A model generated the notes under the pieces. That model searched no databases and had not been told where the DNA came from. It worked only from the letters and a program-made list of their open reading frames with translations. The position numbers and the translations under genes are program-made. Below, one piece after another: positions 1-8,205 of a DNA stretch of 40,611 nucleotides. Within the stretch, counting starts at the first letter, position 1. The number at the start of each line of letters is the position of its first letter. Source of the DNA: Gemmatimonadota bacterium (lineage in GTDB: Bacteria; JAAXHH01); contig JAPOYX010000232.1 in the NCBI GenBank assembly GCA_026706345.1, forward strand, positions 27,647 to 68,257, written 5' to 3'.

Positions 1-713
1 AGGAATGGCTGGTCGACCAGGGCAAAAAGGTCGTGGTGGTCTGCGAGGGCCGCGACGCGGCCGGAAAGGGCGGCACCATCTCGCGCATCACCGCGCGGCT
101 CAATCCCCGCGTCTGCCGCGTGGCCGCCCTGGCCAAGCCGACGGACCGGGAGCAGTCGCAGTGGTATTTCCAGCGGTACGTCGCGCACCTGCCTTCGGCC
201 GGTGAGATCGTCCTCTTCGACCGGAGCTGGTACAACCGCGCGGGCGTCGACCGGGTAATGGGGTTCTGCACGGAGGAGGAGTACCGGGAGTTCCTCCGGA
301 CCTGCCCCGAGTTCGAGCGCATGCTCCTCCGCTCCGACATCCGGCTGATCAAGTACTGGTTCTCGGTGAGCGCGAAGGAACAGGAACGGCGGTTCAAGAA
401 CCGGATCAAGGACCCTCTGAAAAGCTGGAAGTTCAGCGATATGGACCGGCAGTCCTACATGAAGTGGGACGAGTATTCACACGCCAAGGACGAGATGATG
501 AACTATACCGACATCAAGCAGGCGCCGTGGTACGTCGTGCCGTCCGACAGCAAGCGGCGCGCGCGCCTGAACTGCATCACCCACCTGCTGAGCCTCTTTC
601 CCTACGACCGCGATCCCACCACCGCGGAAATCGAACTGCCGGACCGCGAAACCGACTCCGGCTACGTGCGCCCCCCCATGGACGACCAGCGGTTCATCCC
701 CGAAGTGTACTGA
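1..713 (+). CDS. ppk2: Polyphosphate kinase 2 (PPK2), 5' end cut by the window
   Basis: PPK2 transfers phosphate between polyphosphate and nucleotides in the cytoplasm. Reading frame 3 is open from the left edge to the TGA at 711-713, so the true start lies upstream; about 236 residues are visible. The Walker A loop GRDAAGKGG is encoded at 48-74. It is followed by the FDRSWYNRAGVDRVMGF segment (a Walker-B-like Asp and the Arg/Tyr-rich stretch typical of PPK2), then KYWFSVSAKEQERRF of the lid region and the family's conserved tail with SDSKRRARLN. The visible length fits a single-domain PPK2 of about 260-300 residues missing its first tens of residues. It converges on the phosphatase gene at 873-2606. 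The family call is secure; whether the enzyme prefers ADP or GDP, synthesis or breakdown, cannot be read from the sequence. Confidence 0.93.
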   Translation, partial: EWLVDQGKKVVVVCEGRDAAGKGGTISRITARLNPRVCRVAALAKPTDREQSQWYFQRYVAHLPSAGEIVLFDRSWYNRAGVDRVMGFCTEEEYREFLRTCPEFERMLLRSDIRLIKYWFSVSAKEQERRFKNRIKDPLKSWKFSDMDRQSYMKWDEYSHAKDEMMNYTDIKQAPWYVVPSDSKRRARLNCITHLLSLFPYDRDPTTAEIELPDRETDSGYVRPPMDDQRFIPEVY

Positions 714-828
714 TCCGGATCGGTCTACCGCCGGGGTTTTCGGTCCGCGGTTCCGGCGGACGGAAGGTCTGGCGTCCCTCCGTCCCCACCGCACCGCCGC
801 AACGGTTGGTTTGCGTCGATCGACGTTT

Positions 829-916
829 CTACCTGAATATCTCGTCCAGTATGCGTCCGTCGCGGTTCGACGCTACCGGATGATCTCGTCCAGAATGCGT
901 CCATCGCGGTTCGACG
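829..916. repeat. Tandem 44-bp duplication of the phosphatase gene 3' end
   Basis: Units 829-872 and 873-916 are adjacent and differ at about 5 of 44 positions; the inner 34 bp (839-872 and 883-916) differ at only two. The right-hand unit is the last codons plus stop (CTA, TAG on the minus strand) of the gene at 873-2606. The left-hand unit lies just beyond the stop and keeps the same CTA triplet. A period of 44 is not a multiple of three, so the extra copy is not a read-through extension. Confidence 0.9.
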
Positions 917-2606
917 GCAGGGTGATCCGCAGCAGGTTGCAGATCGTCGGCGTGATATCCGCCGCGTCGACGGAGTGCCGGTAGTGGCCGGGTGCGATCC
1001 ACGGCCCGTGGAACATGATCGGAATGTGCGTATCGTAGTCGTGGGGCCATCCGTGGGAAGTGCCCACCGTGGCCGACCCGTACTCGCCCAGCAGCAGGTA
1101 GAAGGGCGTGGCGATAAGCATAATGTCGCCGCTGTTGACGGAATGGAAGCTGTGATAGACCGTCTTCGTGAGGTTTGATTCCGGCAACAGCCGCCGTTCG
1201 ATGCGGTGGCGCGTAAAGGCCCTCATTACGGCCGGATGGGTCGCGACGGCCGCGGCCGCCGTCTCTTCCACCTCGGCCCGGCTCAGGCCGCGGCTGTCGA
1301 TGGCCTCCCAGTTCAGGTACACGCCCGATTCCGCCACGTGCAGGACCCAGTCGTCGTCGCCGTGCAGCCCGTCCAGGGCCTCCTCCACCAGCGCCGTCAG
1401 CGGTTCCGGTCCGGCCCGTCCGGCCTCCAGGCCCCGGAGCGCCAACTGCTCCGGCAGTTCCATGGCGCCGTGGTCGGCCGTCAGGACCAGGAGGGTGCGG
1501 TCGCGCCCGACCCGTTCGTCGAGGAAGGCGAAGAAGTCCGCCAGTTGCCGGTCCGTGCGCAGCGTGGCGTCCATGGATTCCTGGCTGAAGGGGCCGAAAT
1601 CGTGGCCGATGTAGTCATTGGCGGAGAGACAGATGACCAGGACGTCCGGGATGTCGTCCTGCCCCAGTTCTTCCTCGATGATCGCCTGCCGGGCGAATTC
1701 CAGCTGGTAGTCGGTCGACCAGGGCGTGTGCTTGAAGGCATTCCAGTACCGAGGGCCCGGAGCCTCCAGGCCGCCTTTCGTCACGTGGGGGAAGACGATC
1801 CCGCTGTCCCGGTTGTCCTCCTCGCCCTCCCGGACGTCTTTCCCCGCCCGTTCAAGGTACAGTTCCTCCGGCAGCAGGCGTTCCCATTTGCGGCCGAAGG
1901 ACTGGTCCGGGATTTTCCGGTCGTTGAAGCGCTTGACCCAGTCGGGCAGATCGTCCATGAAGTAGCTGCTCGACGTGATCCGGCCCAGGGACGCTTCAAA
2001 CCAGTACGGCGCGCCCATCTTCCCGGCGGAGATCATGGCGCTGTAGTCCTTGAGTGATATCGTGATGGCCTTGCCCCGGTAGCGCGTGGCCATGCGCAGT
2101 TCGTCCGCCAGGGAAGAGCCGACCAGTTCCCGCGTGGAGGCGCGTCCGGTCGCGGTGGGCCACAATCCGAGGATGTGACTTTCCGGATCCACCAGCGACG
2201 GCCGAAACACCCCCGTGGACCGGCTGTACCACGCGTTGTTGACCATCCCCGTCTTGTGGGCGTAGGTTCCGGAGGTGACCACGCTGTGGCCCGGTGAAGT
2301 GGAGGCGTGCACATGCGTGAAACGGGCGTCCTGCATCCACGCGCCGCGGTCCATGAACCGGCGGAATCCGTCCTCCACGAAGAGGTCTTCGAACCGCTGC
2401 AGGTAGTCGTGGCGGAACTGGTCCACGATGATCAATACCGCGAGCCGGGGCGGGTCGGACGGTCCTGCGGGCGTCGATGCGCCCTGAGACTGCGGGCTGA
2501 CGCTTTCCTGGTGTATGGGTTGGCTGGCGGTGCCATGGGAATCGGACGGAATGAACAACAGCAGCGACAGAATCAAACCCGTCCTGATGAAACCAGCGAT
2601 GGACAT
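873..2606 (-). CDS. PafA-like secreted alkaline phosphatase / phosphodiesterase family protein
   Basis: Predicted exported metal-dependent phosphomonoesterase of the alkaline phosphatase superfamily (577 aa). Residues 1-27 form a Sec signal peptide (hydrophobic LILSLLLFI core). The first metal-site Asp is in IIVDQFRHDYL (D62), and the nucleophile region is STSPGHS with Thr103 in the position of the catalytic Thr of PafA-type enzymes. Later motifs TADHGAMELP and GTSHGWPHDYDTH supply the remaining metal ligands. The arrangement VDQ...SPGH...TGMVNNAWY resembles PafA of Bacteroidota; a phosphodiesterase relative is an alternative. The ATG is preceded by AAAGGA. The last codons are duplicated just after the stop (829-916). 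Role inferred: phosphate scavenging in the periplasm. It lies next to a PPK2 gene, which fits phosphorus metabolism but does not prove a link. Confidence 0.85.
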   Translation of the reverse strand: MSIAGFIRTGLILSLLLFIPSDSHGTASQPIHQESVSPQSQGASTPAGPSDPPRLAVLIIVDQFRHDYLQRFEDLFVEDGFRRFMDRGAWMQDARFTHVHASTSPGHSVVTSGTYAHKTGMVNNAWYSRSTGVFRPSLVDPESHILGLWPTATGRASTRELVGSSLADELRMATRYRGKAITISLKDYSAMISAGKMGAPYWFEASLGRITSSSYFMDDLPDWVKRFNDRKIPDQSFGRKWERLLPEELYLERAGKDVREGEEDNRDSGIVFPHVTKGGLEAPGPRYWNAFKHTPWSTDYQLEFARQAIIEEELGQDDIPDVLVICLSANDYIGHDFGPFSQESMDATLRTDRQLADFFAFLDERVGRDRTLLVLTADHGAMELPEQLALRGLEAGRAGPEPLTALVEEALDGLHGDDDWVLHVAESGVYLNWEAIDSRGLSRAEVEETAAAAVATHPAVMRAFTRHRIERRLLPESNLTKTVYHSFHSVNSGDIMLIATPFYLLLGEYGSATVGTSHGWPHDYDTHIPIMFHGPWIAPGHYRHSVDAADITPTICNLLRITLPSNRDGRILDEIIR

Positions 2607-2937
2607 GACAGGTCCTTTCTTGGGTCGAATGAGTATAAATAAGTTTTTTGAATACGAGATTATACAGGAACTGCCGACTATTTTAGTAACACGGATGGCC
2701 AGGCGTCATGGCCGAATGCGGGTCCCAGTCGATTGCATGACCATGCGCCGGACGATCGGGACAGTACTTCCGCAGGCTGAGTTCAAGATAGCATTCTATT
2801 GAGAGTTGTCAACGACGGCACGGTGATATTCACACGACGTCGCGGTGACATCGAAACGATGATCTGACGGCACGGACGCGTTGATGAATTCGCAGAAACA
2901 GGGTGGGTTGTGATACGGAAAGGGGCTGTATCAACGA
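2607..2937. other. Divergent intergenic region of 331 bp
   Basis: No convincing gene. It separates the phosphatase gene (minus) from the coiled-coil gene (plus) and includes an A+T-rich patch at about 2630-2665. A possible minus-strand promoter lies at 2785-2812. A purine-rich AAAGGGG about 12 nt before the ATG at 2938 may act as a distant ribosome-binding site. Confidence 0.6.
2785..2812 (-). promoter_or_regulatory. Possible sigma-70 promoter for the phosphatase gene
   Basis: On the minus strand a perfect TTGACA (2812-2807) is followed after 16 nt by TATCTT (2790-2785). It would give a leader of roughly 170 nt before the ATG at 2606. The -35 is consensus but the -10 matches only 4 of 6. Confidence 0.3.
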
Positions 2938-3366
2938 ATGGCGGAATACATGGCCGTGACCCAGGCGTTTTGCGCGGCGGGGATCCTGGTACTCGGTATA
3001 CTGACCTGGACGGGACGGATCACAAAAACCCTGCGCGAAGAGATCGATACGAAATTCAACTCCGTACGTGATGAGATGCGCGCTGATCGGGAGGTCCTTC
3101 GTGATGAGATGCGCGCTGGATTCAGCTCCACTCGCGAAGAGATGCGTGCAGACCGGGAAGTCATCTTCGGTGAGATCAAATCGCTTCGTGATGAGATGCG
3201 CGCTGGATTCAGCTCCACTCGCGAAGAGATGCGCTCGGACCGGGCAGCCATCTTCGGTGAAATCAAGTCGCTACGTGAGGAGATGCACGACATGAACGGC
3301 CGGCTGGGCCGGGTAGAAGGTCACATGGGTATCTCCGCAGCGAACAGATTACAGGAGTCGCAATGA
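2938..3366 (+). CDS. Small membrane-anchored coiled-coil repeat protein, function unknown
   Basis: A 142-residue protein I do not recognise. Residues 7-24 form one hydrophobic transmembrane helix near the N-terminus, followed by a highly charged helical region rich in Arg, Glu, Asp and Met. From residue 54 a 29-residue unit repeats: 54-82, 83-111, and a diverged third copy from 112. The repeat is near-identical at the DNA level with an 87-bp period (from 3097 and from 3184), so it is a recent duplication. The composition predicts a long coiled coil, so oligomerisation or contact with another filament-like protein is likely. A start at ATG 2950 is also possible; it has GGCGGA closer by. The stop overlaps the start of the next gene (ATGA), implying translational coupling. 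Confidence 0.7.
   Translation: MAEYMAVTQAFCAAGILVLGILTWTGRITKTLREEIDTKFNSVRDEMRADREVLRDEMRAGFSSTREEMRADREVIFGEIKSLRDEMRAGFSSTREEMRSDRAAIFGEIKSLREEMHDMNGRLGRVEGHMGISAANRLQESQ
3097..3270 (+). repeat. 87-bp direct repeat, two copies, inside the coiled-coil gene
   Basis: Copies begin at 3097 and 3184. The first 50 bases are identical and the rest differ at a few positions. In frame it encodes a 29-residue unit beginning LRDEMRAGFSSTREEMR. Confidence 0.9.
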
Positions 3367-3587
3367 TCGAGTTAGTGGTAGTTACGTCGACCATACGGGC
3401 GATTTCTATATGGATGCTGGTCATTCTATGGTACACCGGTTGGGACCTCGAGAAAACACGGACGATGATTCGCAAGAAAAAGCCTGAGATACGTGCGTTG
3501 CTGCATATGTTGCGATCATATACTCGCGTTGGGCAATTACGGTCACGCAAACACGCGAAAGCGGGTCAACGAAAACCGGCGAATTGA
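3363..3587 (+). CDS. Small single-pass basic membrane protein, function unknown
   Basis: A 74-residue product with a hydrophobic N-terminal segment (about residues 4-26, ending LVILWYTGWDL) and an Arg/Lys-rich C-terminal half, so one membrane helix with a basic cytoplasmic tail is likely. The ATG at 3363 overlaps the stop of the coiled-coil gene by four bases (ATGA) and has AGGAG six bases upstream, which supports a real coupled gene. The layout (membrane helix, then a W-T-G-type motif, then a charged tail) echoes the upstream protein, so the two may work together. No family recognised. It ends 19 bp before the convergent gene at 3606. Confidence 0.5.
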   Translation: MIELVVVTSTIRAISIWMLVILWYTGWDLEKTRTMIRKKKPEIRALLHMLRSYTRVGQLRSRKHAKAGQRKPAN

Positions 3588-3605
3588 CCAATCTGGATCC
3601 CTGGG

Positions 3606-4913
3606 TCAGGCGGATTCCATTTCCCGTTGCCTGATACGGTGAAGCAGGGCAATGAGGTGATCACGAAACACGGTGCCCGCATCGGGTTCAAAGGGCAGAT
3701 GGCGGCAGATCCGCGGCGCGAACACCGCGGCGTACCAGCCGAATCCTTCCTGGTTGAAATCCTGAGGCCGCGCCAGGTAGCCGACGGTCTCGTTGGCGTA
3801 CCCGATGACCATGGTGTGCGGGTAAGGGGAGGCCGACTGGATCTGCTTTCCGAAGGTCAGGAACAACTCCAGCGGATGGGCGAGTAGCACGGAATCGTTG
3901 ATGCGCATCCACGAAACGCGGAACTCCAGCCGCTGCGGATGGGGTCCGTCGAGCAGGTAGAGACGGTGCGCGCGCCAGTCTACTTCGAAGCGCAGTTTGC
4001 GCAGGTCTGCGGGATCCGGATCACTGCCCGAAGCCTCGAGACGATCGCGGCATTCGGCCAGTTCCGCTTCAAGCCCGGGTCGGTCCGGTACTTCCGTGGG
4101 CAGGGCGATTTCGTAGGTGTCGCCGTCCAACTTCACGTCTGCGGTCGTCTCGATATGATCCAGGGCCGGCAGGACGCGTTCGCGCAGCAGTGAACCGTTC
4201 GCCTTCATCATATCCATGCCATCGCCGAATCCCCGGCAGTTGAGGTCGCCGCAACTGCCTTGGAAGAACAGTACCCGCAGTCCATTCCGTTCTTTTTCCA
4301 TCTTCCCGATCCCATCGGCCGGATAGTCGCCGCAGATTACGGTGTCGGCGCCGAGTGTAACGGGGTGGGCGCCGAAATTGATCGCGGCGGCGCGCATCCG
4401 GCCGCGGGTATCGTCGATGCGCATCAGCAGCGCTTCCGCGTCGGCTTCCCCTCCCTCGTCGACCCGGTTGACCGAAAGGTCCGGTACGGCCGTTCTCCCG
4501 AACCCTATGCGCCCGGGTTCCAGGTTGGACATCGCCTGCCCGATGGCGTCGGCGAACAACTCCGGCAACCCCGCTGTGTAATCCTCGTCCCATTTCCCCC
4601 AGGCCACGGTCTTCATGGTGGCCGGACCGGAATGGGTATGGGTGTTGGCGATGATTACGCGGGCCGGGTCGAGTCCGTACCGGTCGCGGACGAGGCGGTG
4701 GGTCTCGTCGACCAGGGAGCGGTCCGTCCACACCAGGTCGTTCGACACCAAGACATAGATCCCGTCGCCGTCCGACAGCGCAAGCGCCGTGGAGTGGAGG
4801 TCCTGGTGGACCGCCGTCGCCCGTCGCTCGATGTAGGGACCGTATCCGCAAAGCTCGACCCCTGTGGGTGGCGTGATGACGGTTCGGCCGGTGCCGAAGT
4901 GTAACTGGGGCAT
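3606..4913 (-). CDS. Neutral/alkaline non-lysosomal ceramidase N-terminal-domain protein, short form
   Basis: A 435-residue protein matching the N-terminal catalytic fold of neutral ceramidase. It opens with FGTGRTVITPPTGVELCGYG, has the zinc-site motif NTHTHSGP (residues 90-97), a second His in FGAHPVTLG (H182), and FFQGSCGDLNCRG (217-228), where the family has its Cys/Gly-rich segment. Full neutral ceramidases are about 650-700 residues and secreted. This one has no signal peptide and lacks the C-terminal immunoglobulin-like domain, so it is probably cytoplasmic. Proteins of this short type are often annotated only by domain and their substrate is unknown; N-acyl or amide hydrolysis is an inference. 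It is the last gene of the leftward run from 8103, 93 bp after the oxidoreductase at 5007-6029. Confidence 0.8.
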   Translation of the reverse strand: MPQLHFGTGRTVITPPTGVELCGYGPYIERRATAVHQDLHSTALALSDGDGIYVLVSNDLVWTDRSLVDETHRLVRDRYGLDPARVIIANTHTHSGPATMKTVAWGKWDEDYTAGLPELFADAIGQAMSNLEPGRIGFGRTAVPDLSVNRVDEGGEADAEALLMRIDDTRGRMRAAAINFGAHPVTLGADTVICGDYPADGIGKMEKERNGLRVLFFQGSCGDLNCRGFGDGMDMMKANGSLLRERVLPALDHIETTADVKLDGDTYEIALPTEVPDRPGLEAELAECRDRLEASGSDPDPADLRKLRFEVDWRAHRLYLLDGPHPQRLEFRVSWMRINDSVLLAHPLELFLTFGKQIQSASPYPHTMVIGYANETVGYLARPQDFNQEGFGWYAAVFAPRICRHLPFEPDAGTVFRDHLIALLHRIRQREMESA

Positions 4914-4992
4914 GGTCGTATAAGGTCAGTCTCGTACCGGAAGGCACGGGGAAGATCGTCGCGTCTGTCGTCGGATGACGTATCTCTCCGCT

Positions 4993-5014
4993 CGGACTGA
5001 ATCAGTTCAGTCCG
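4993..5014 (-). terminator. Hairpin across the stop codon of the Gfo/Idh/MocA gene
   Basis: CGGACTGA (4993-5000) pairs perfectly with TCAGTCCG (5007-5014) around a 6-nt loop; the second arm contains the stop codon. There is no T-tract, so it may be an mRNA 3' stabiliser or weak attenuator rather than a true terminator. Confidence 0.3.
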
Positions 5015-6029
5015 TGAACCGCACGGTCTCGCCCGACTTCACCGATTCGGCTTCGCCGTGACAGATTCGCAGGGCGTCGCGGGCCGCCGAAGCCGAAACC
5101 AGGGCGGGGTCCGTACCTTTCTCCAGGGTGTTGACGGCATATCCCAGCTGGGCTTCGAAGGCCTCGGGGAAATCGATTTCGGGCTCGGTTCTGCCGCCGT
5201 CGGGGGTGTAGAGCGTGACCGGCCGGTCGGAGAGCACGTTGTACCAGAGCGTGCCTTCCTCGAAATAGGCGTCGTAGCCGTGTTCGAAGGCGGCCGAGCT
5301 GATCGCCCCGCACTGGGACGAGACGGTGAAGTCCCGGTTTTCATACCCGTATTGCGTGTTCAGGTAGAGCACGTAGCCGTTCGGACTCGTCATGCCGTCG
5401 GCGTGTACGCTGTCCGGCATGCCGAAGAGATAGCGCAGGTAGTCGGTGTCGTGTATGTGCAGGTCGATGCCCGCCGCGCCGGTCCGCTCGTAGTCATCGA
5501 ACCAGTTGCCTTCGCCCCAGAGGGGCTTGGAGATGACCCGCTTGAGGTGCAGTCCCAGGAGGCGCCCGTAGCGTCCGTCGTCGATGGCCTGCGCCAGGAA
5601 GGCGAATTCCGGGAAGAACTTCAGCACGTGGGCGACCATCAACGTCCTGCCAACCTCCCCGGCCTTGCGGATCATGCGGTCCGCCTCGTCCAGACCAAGG
5701 GCGATGGGTTTCTCGACGATCACGTGCTTGCCGGCGTCCAGCGCGCGCAGAACGACGTCGTGGTGCAGGGCCGTGGGCAGACACACGTCGACCAGGTCGA
5801 TGTCCGGGTCGCTGAGCACCTCTTCGATATCGGTACAGGTGCGGATCCCGGTCAGGTCCTGCACGCCGCCGCCGCCACCGAAGTTGCCCTGGATGTGCCG
5901 CCAGTCGCCGCTCAGCTTACGCTCGTCCCGGGTGCAGATGGCCCCCACTTCCGCATTGGCCAGGTTCCTGACGGCCATGAAATGGGTCGTTCCCATGAAC
6001 CCGATGCCCAGGATGCCGATTCGTATCAA
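5007..6029 (-). CDS. Gfo/Idh/MocA family NAD(P)-dependent oxidoreductase
   Basis: A 340-residue predicted cytoplasmic sugar or polyol dehydrogenase. The N-terminal Rossmann fold has GILGIGFMG (G8-x-G10-x-x-G13), and the family catalytic motif EKP occurs at 106-108 (HVIVEKPIALG). The C-terminal alpha/beta domain includes a DLHIHDTDYLRYLFG segment holding the His/Asp expected near the substrate. A Gly-rich loop (GNFGGGGG) at 48-55 is an unusual insertion in the Rossmann half. The start is TTG at 6027-6029, supported by AGGAGG seven bases upstream. The substrate is unknown. It follows the TupA-like gene by 88 bp and precedes the ceramidase-like gene, so it may be co-transcribed with them. Confidence 0.88.
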   Translation of the reverse strand: MIRIGILGIGFMGTTHFMAVRNLANAEVGAICTRDERKLSGDWRHIQGNFGGGGGVQDLTGIRTCTDIEEVLSDPDIDLVDVCLPTALHHDVVLRALDAGKHVIVEKPIALGLDEADRMIRKAGEVGRTLMVAHVLKFFPEFAFLAQAIDDGRYGRLLGLHLKRVISKPLWGEGNWFDDYERTGAAGIDLHIHDTDYLRYLFGMPDSVHADGMTSPNGYVLYLNTQYGYENRDFTVSSQCGAISSAAFEHGYDAYFEEGTLWYNVLSDRPVTLYTPDGGRTEPEIDFPEAFEAQLGYAVNTLEKGTDPALVSASAARDALRICHGEAESVKSGETVRFTD

Positions 6030-6117
6030 GTCATTCCTCCTTCATTAGGTGCCGCGGCACAGGTCTCCTCCGCGGATTCATCGTCCGCCGTCAACGCCTC
6101 GTCCCGCTGCCGGCGGC

Positions 6118-6936
6118 TCAATCCCCGGCAGACGGCGTGAACAACTGCTGTCCGTATTTCCGGTAACCGCCGATGAGGGCCTGGCCCTCCGGCGAGGTCA
6201 CGTAATCGATGAGCGCGCGTGCGTGCCCGTACTTCACGTGCGGCCAGCGCGTCGGGTTGACCGCGATGATGCTGTAGGGATTGTGCAGCGGGGGATCGTA
6301 TTCCACCAGGACCCGCAGGTTCACCGTTGCCCTTAAGGCAAGGTAGGTGCCCCGGTCGATCAGCACGTACCCCCGTTTCTCATCCGCCATGCGCAGAGTG
6401 GCCGCCATGCCCTGGCCCACTTCGACGTACCACGCCCCGCCGGGATCGATCCCGGCGATGGCCCAGATCGCCTGCTCCTTCTGGTGGGTTCCGGAAAGAT
6501 CTCCTCGTGAGAAAAACAACGCTTTCTTGCGTGCGATCGTGGCGAAGGCGTCGGCGACTCTGTCCGTTCCGCCGATCCCGGCCTGGTCGGCGGACGGTCC
6601 GACGACGACGAAATCGTTGTACATGACGCCCCGGCGATCCACCCCGAATCCGGCGGCCACGAAATCTTCTTCCAGTTCCGGTGCATGAACGAGGACCGCG
6701 TCCACGTCGCCGTTTTCAGCCAGCTTCAGGGCCTTGCCCGTACCCACGGCGATGACGTCCACCCGGATCCCGCCATTCTGTTTCTGTTCAAAGGGCGGCA
6801 GGAGGATATCCAGCAGTCCCGAGTCGTACGTGCTGGTGGTCGTCGCGAGCTTAAGCCGGGGCTGGCCTTCCGCGCCGGCCGTGCTGGCCGTTAAAACCAG
6901 GACGAGCAGCGGTAGTAGAATGTGGCGGAGACGCAT
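6118..6936 (-). CDS. tupA: TupA-like tungstate-type ABC transporter substrate-binding protein
   Basis: A 272-residue periplasmic binding protein. Residues 1-22 are a clear Sec signal peptide (LLPLLVLVLTASTAGA). The mature protein begins with LATTTSTYDSGLLDILLP (residues 30-47), the hallmark of the TupA/extracellular tungstate-binding family. VGTGKALKLAENGDVDAVLVH and NDFVVVGPSAD follow, typical of oxyanion-binding members. It should bind an oxyanion such as tungstate or molybdate, though specificity cannot be read directly. No permease (TupB) or ATPase (TupC) is adjacent. Instead a porin-like gene lies 27 bp upstream and an oxidoreductase downstream. The porin pairing suggests outer-membrane entry plus periplasmic capture, with the inner-membrane transporter encoded elsewhere. 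Confidence 0.85.
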   Translation of the reverse strand: MRLRHILLPLLVLVLTASTAGAEGQPRLKLATTTSTYDSGLLDILLPPFEQKQNGGIRVDVIAVGTGKALKLAENGDVDAVLVHAPELEEDFVAAGFGVDRRGVMYNDFVVVGPSADQAGIGGTDRVADAFATIARKKALFFSRGDLSGTHQKEQAIWAIAGIDPGGAWYVEVGQGMAATLRMADEKRGYVLIDRGTYLALRATVNLRVLVEYDPPLHNPYSIIAVNPTRWPHVKYGHARALIDYVTSPEGQALIGGYRKYGQQLFTPSAGD

Positions 6937-6963
6937 GCCGTGGACCGATCCCGGATCAGGCCG

Positions 6964-8103
6964 TCAATTCAACCGGAGCATGAACATGACGCGAAGGCGT
7001 GTTCGCCACGCGTTGTTGGTCGCGGGGGAGACGAGTGTTTCGGGGGAATCGTACTTGCGGGTGTACAGGTGGATATCGACCGTCAGCTTCTCGATCAGAT
7101 GATGGCCGAAAATGAGGCCGGCGCCTTTCGTATTGGTCTGGGTGTAGTCGATGTTACTGAAGGATGCAAGCGTGGCGTCTTGCTGCATGAGGAAAGCCTG
7201 GAACCCGGCCCGGGTATCGCCGACCTTTCCTGTACTGCCGTACATCAGCGAACCTGTGATACCGTGCCGCATGTCGTCGGCGCCCATATTGAAGACGTAG
7301 TCTGCGTTGAGCGCCAGCGGTCGCCCGTTCACGGTCTGGGTGTACTGGCCGCTGAAGTTGATCATTCTGAATTCGGACAGGTATCCGGTTCGGTCCGCGT
7401 TGGCCCGGTTGGAATTCGCCGCAACGATCAGCGCGGGGGACCTCAGGTTCTGCGCGGCGAAGAGGGAATCCGCGCCCGCCACCGTATAGTAGGCCACAGC
7501 GAGAGTCTGGGACTTGCCGGACTGGGTAAAACGGACCAGGGCCTGCCCCCCCAGGAAATAGGTCCGGTCAAGGTCCTTTACCGGCGAGGCCAGTTGGTTG
7601 ATCATGAACTGGCCCAGGTTCAGGCCGAAGGTGGCGGAGCCGTCATCGTTTTTCGCGGTGATCTGCTGAGCCAGTCCCTCCGGAGAGAGATCGCTGTCCA
7701 GCACCACCTGGGTCGGACGGAAGAAGGGCAGGGGGAACTTGCCCGCGGTCAGGGTGAGCGAGGGATTGGGCCTGATGCGCGCGTACATCCAGGAAATATG
7801 GGGGTTCTCGCGTACAAACAGGTCACCGTAACTCATCCAGTCAGCAACGACGATGGCTTTGGGATTGCCCGTCATGACCTTGCCGGTCACGTCGATTTGG
7901 TCCGATACACGTAACGTAGCGTTCAGGAAGGCTCCGTACATGAAGCGGTTCACCGCCCGGCTGCCATCCTGATAGTCGCCCTGGAGCCTGGTCCTGATCA
8001 TGCCGTTCCAGGAGAATCGGTCGTCCTCCTGGGCTACGGCGGGAGCGACGTTCGCAAGCACGGCGAGGGTACAGGCGCACATCAGGATGTGTCTGATCCG
8101 CAT
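6964..8103 (-). CDS. Putative outer-membrane porin-like beta-barrel protein
   Basis: A 379-residue exported protein if started at ATG 8103, where MRIRHILMCACTLAVLA begins a Sec signal peptide with probable cleavage after AVA (residue 24). The longer frame back to 8202 adds 33 residues ahead of the signal and is unlikely. GGAGG and AAGGAG lie just upstream of 8103. The mature part has alternating polar/hydrophobic strands with many Gly, Asn, Thr and aromatic residues and stretches such as GKVMTG, LTLTAGKFPLPFFRP and YVFNMGADD, as in porins of the phosphate/oxyanion or alginate-export type. I cannot assign a named family. It is first in an operon with the TupA-like gene, and a strong promoter lies about 100 bp upstream, so regulated oxyanion uptake is a reasonable guess. 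Confidence 0.7.
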   Translation of the reverse strand: MRIRHILMCACTLAVLANVAPAVAQEDDRFSWNGMIRTRLQGDYQDGSRAVNRFMYGAFLNATLRVSDQIDVTGKVMTGNPKAIVVADWMSYGDLFVRENPHISWMYARIRPNPSLTLTAGKFPLPFFRPTQVVLDSDLSPEGLAQQITAKNDDGSATFGLNLGQFMINQLASPVKDLDRTYFLGGQALVRFTQSGKSQTLAVAYYTVAGADSLFAAQNLRSPALIVAANSNRANADRTGYLSEFRMINFSGQYTQTVNGRPLALNADYVFNMGADDMRHGITGSLMYGSTGKVGDTRAGFQAFLMQQDATLASFSNIDYTQTNTKGAGLIFGHHLIEKLTVDIHLYTRKYDSPETLVSPATNNAWRTRLRVMFMLRLN

Positions 8104-8205
8104 GGGCTCCTTTCCTCCCGGTGTACTGGTCCCATCCGGCTTCCTGGAGTCCGGGACCGATTCGCCTGAGTGTACTGATAACCTATGTTGATCCTTGAAC
8201 AAAGC

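Noticed and set aside
829-872. Frameshift or pseudogene extension of the phosphatase
   Set aside because: The gene has a normal stop and complete motifs; the 44-bp copy is out of frame and follows the stop, so it is a duplication rather than a broken end.
5058-6140. Long open frame on the plus strand opposite the Gfo/Idh/MocA gene
   Set aside because: It mirrors a gene with clear family motifs on the minus strand; open antisense frames are expected in GC-rich coding DNA, and its translation matches no family.
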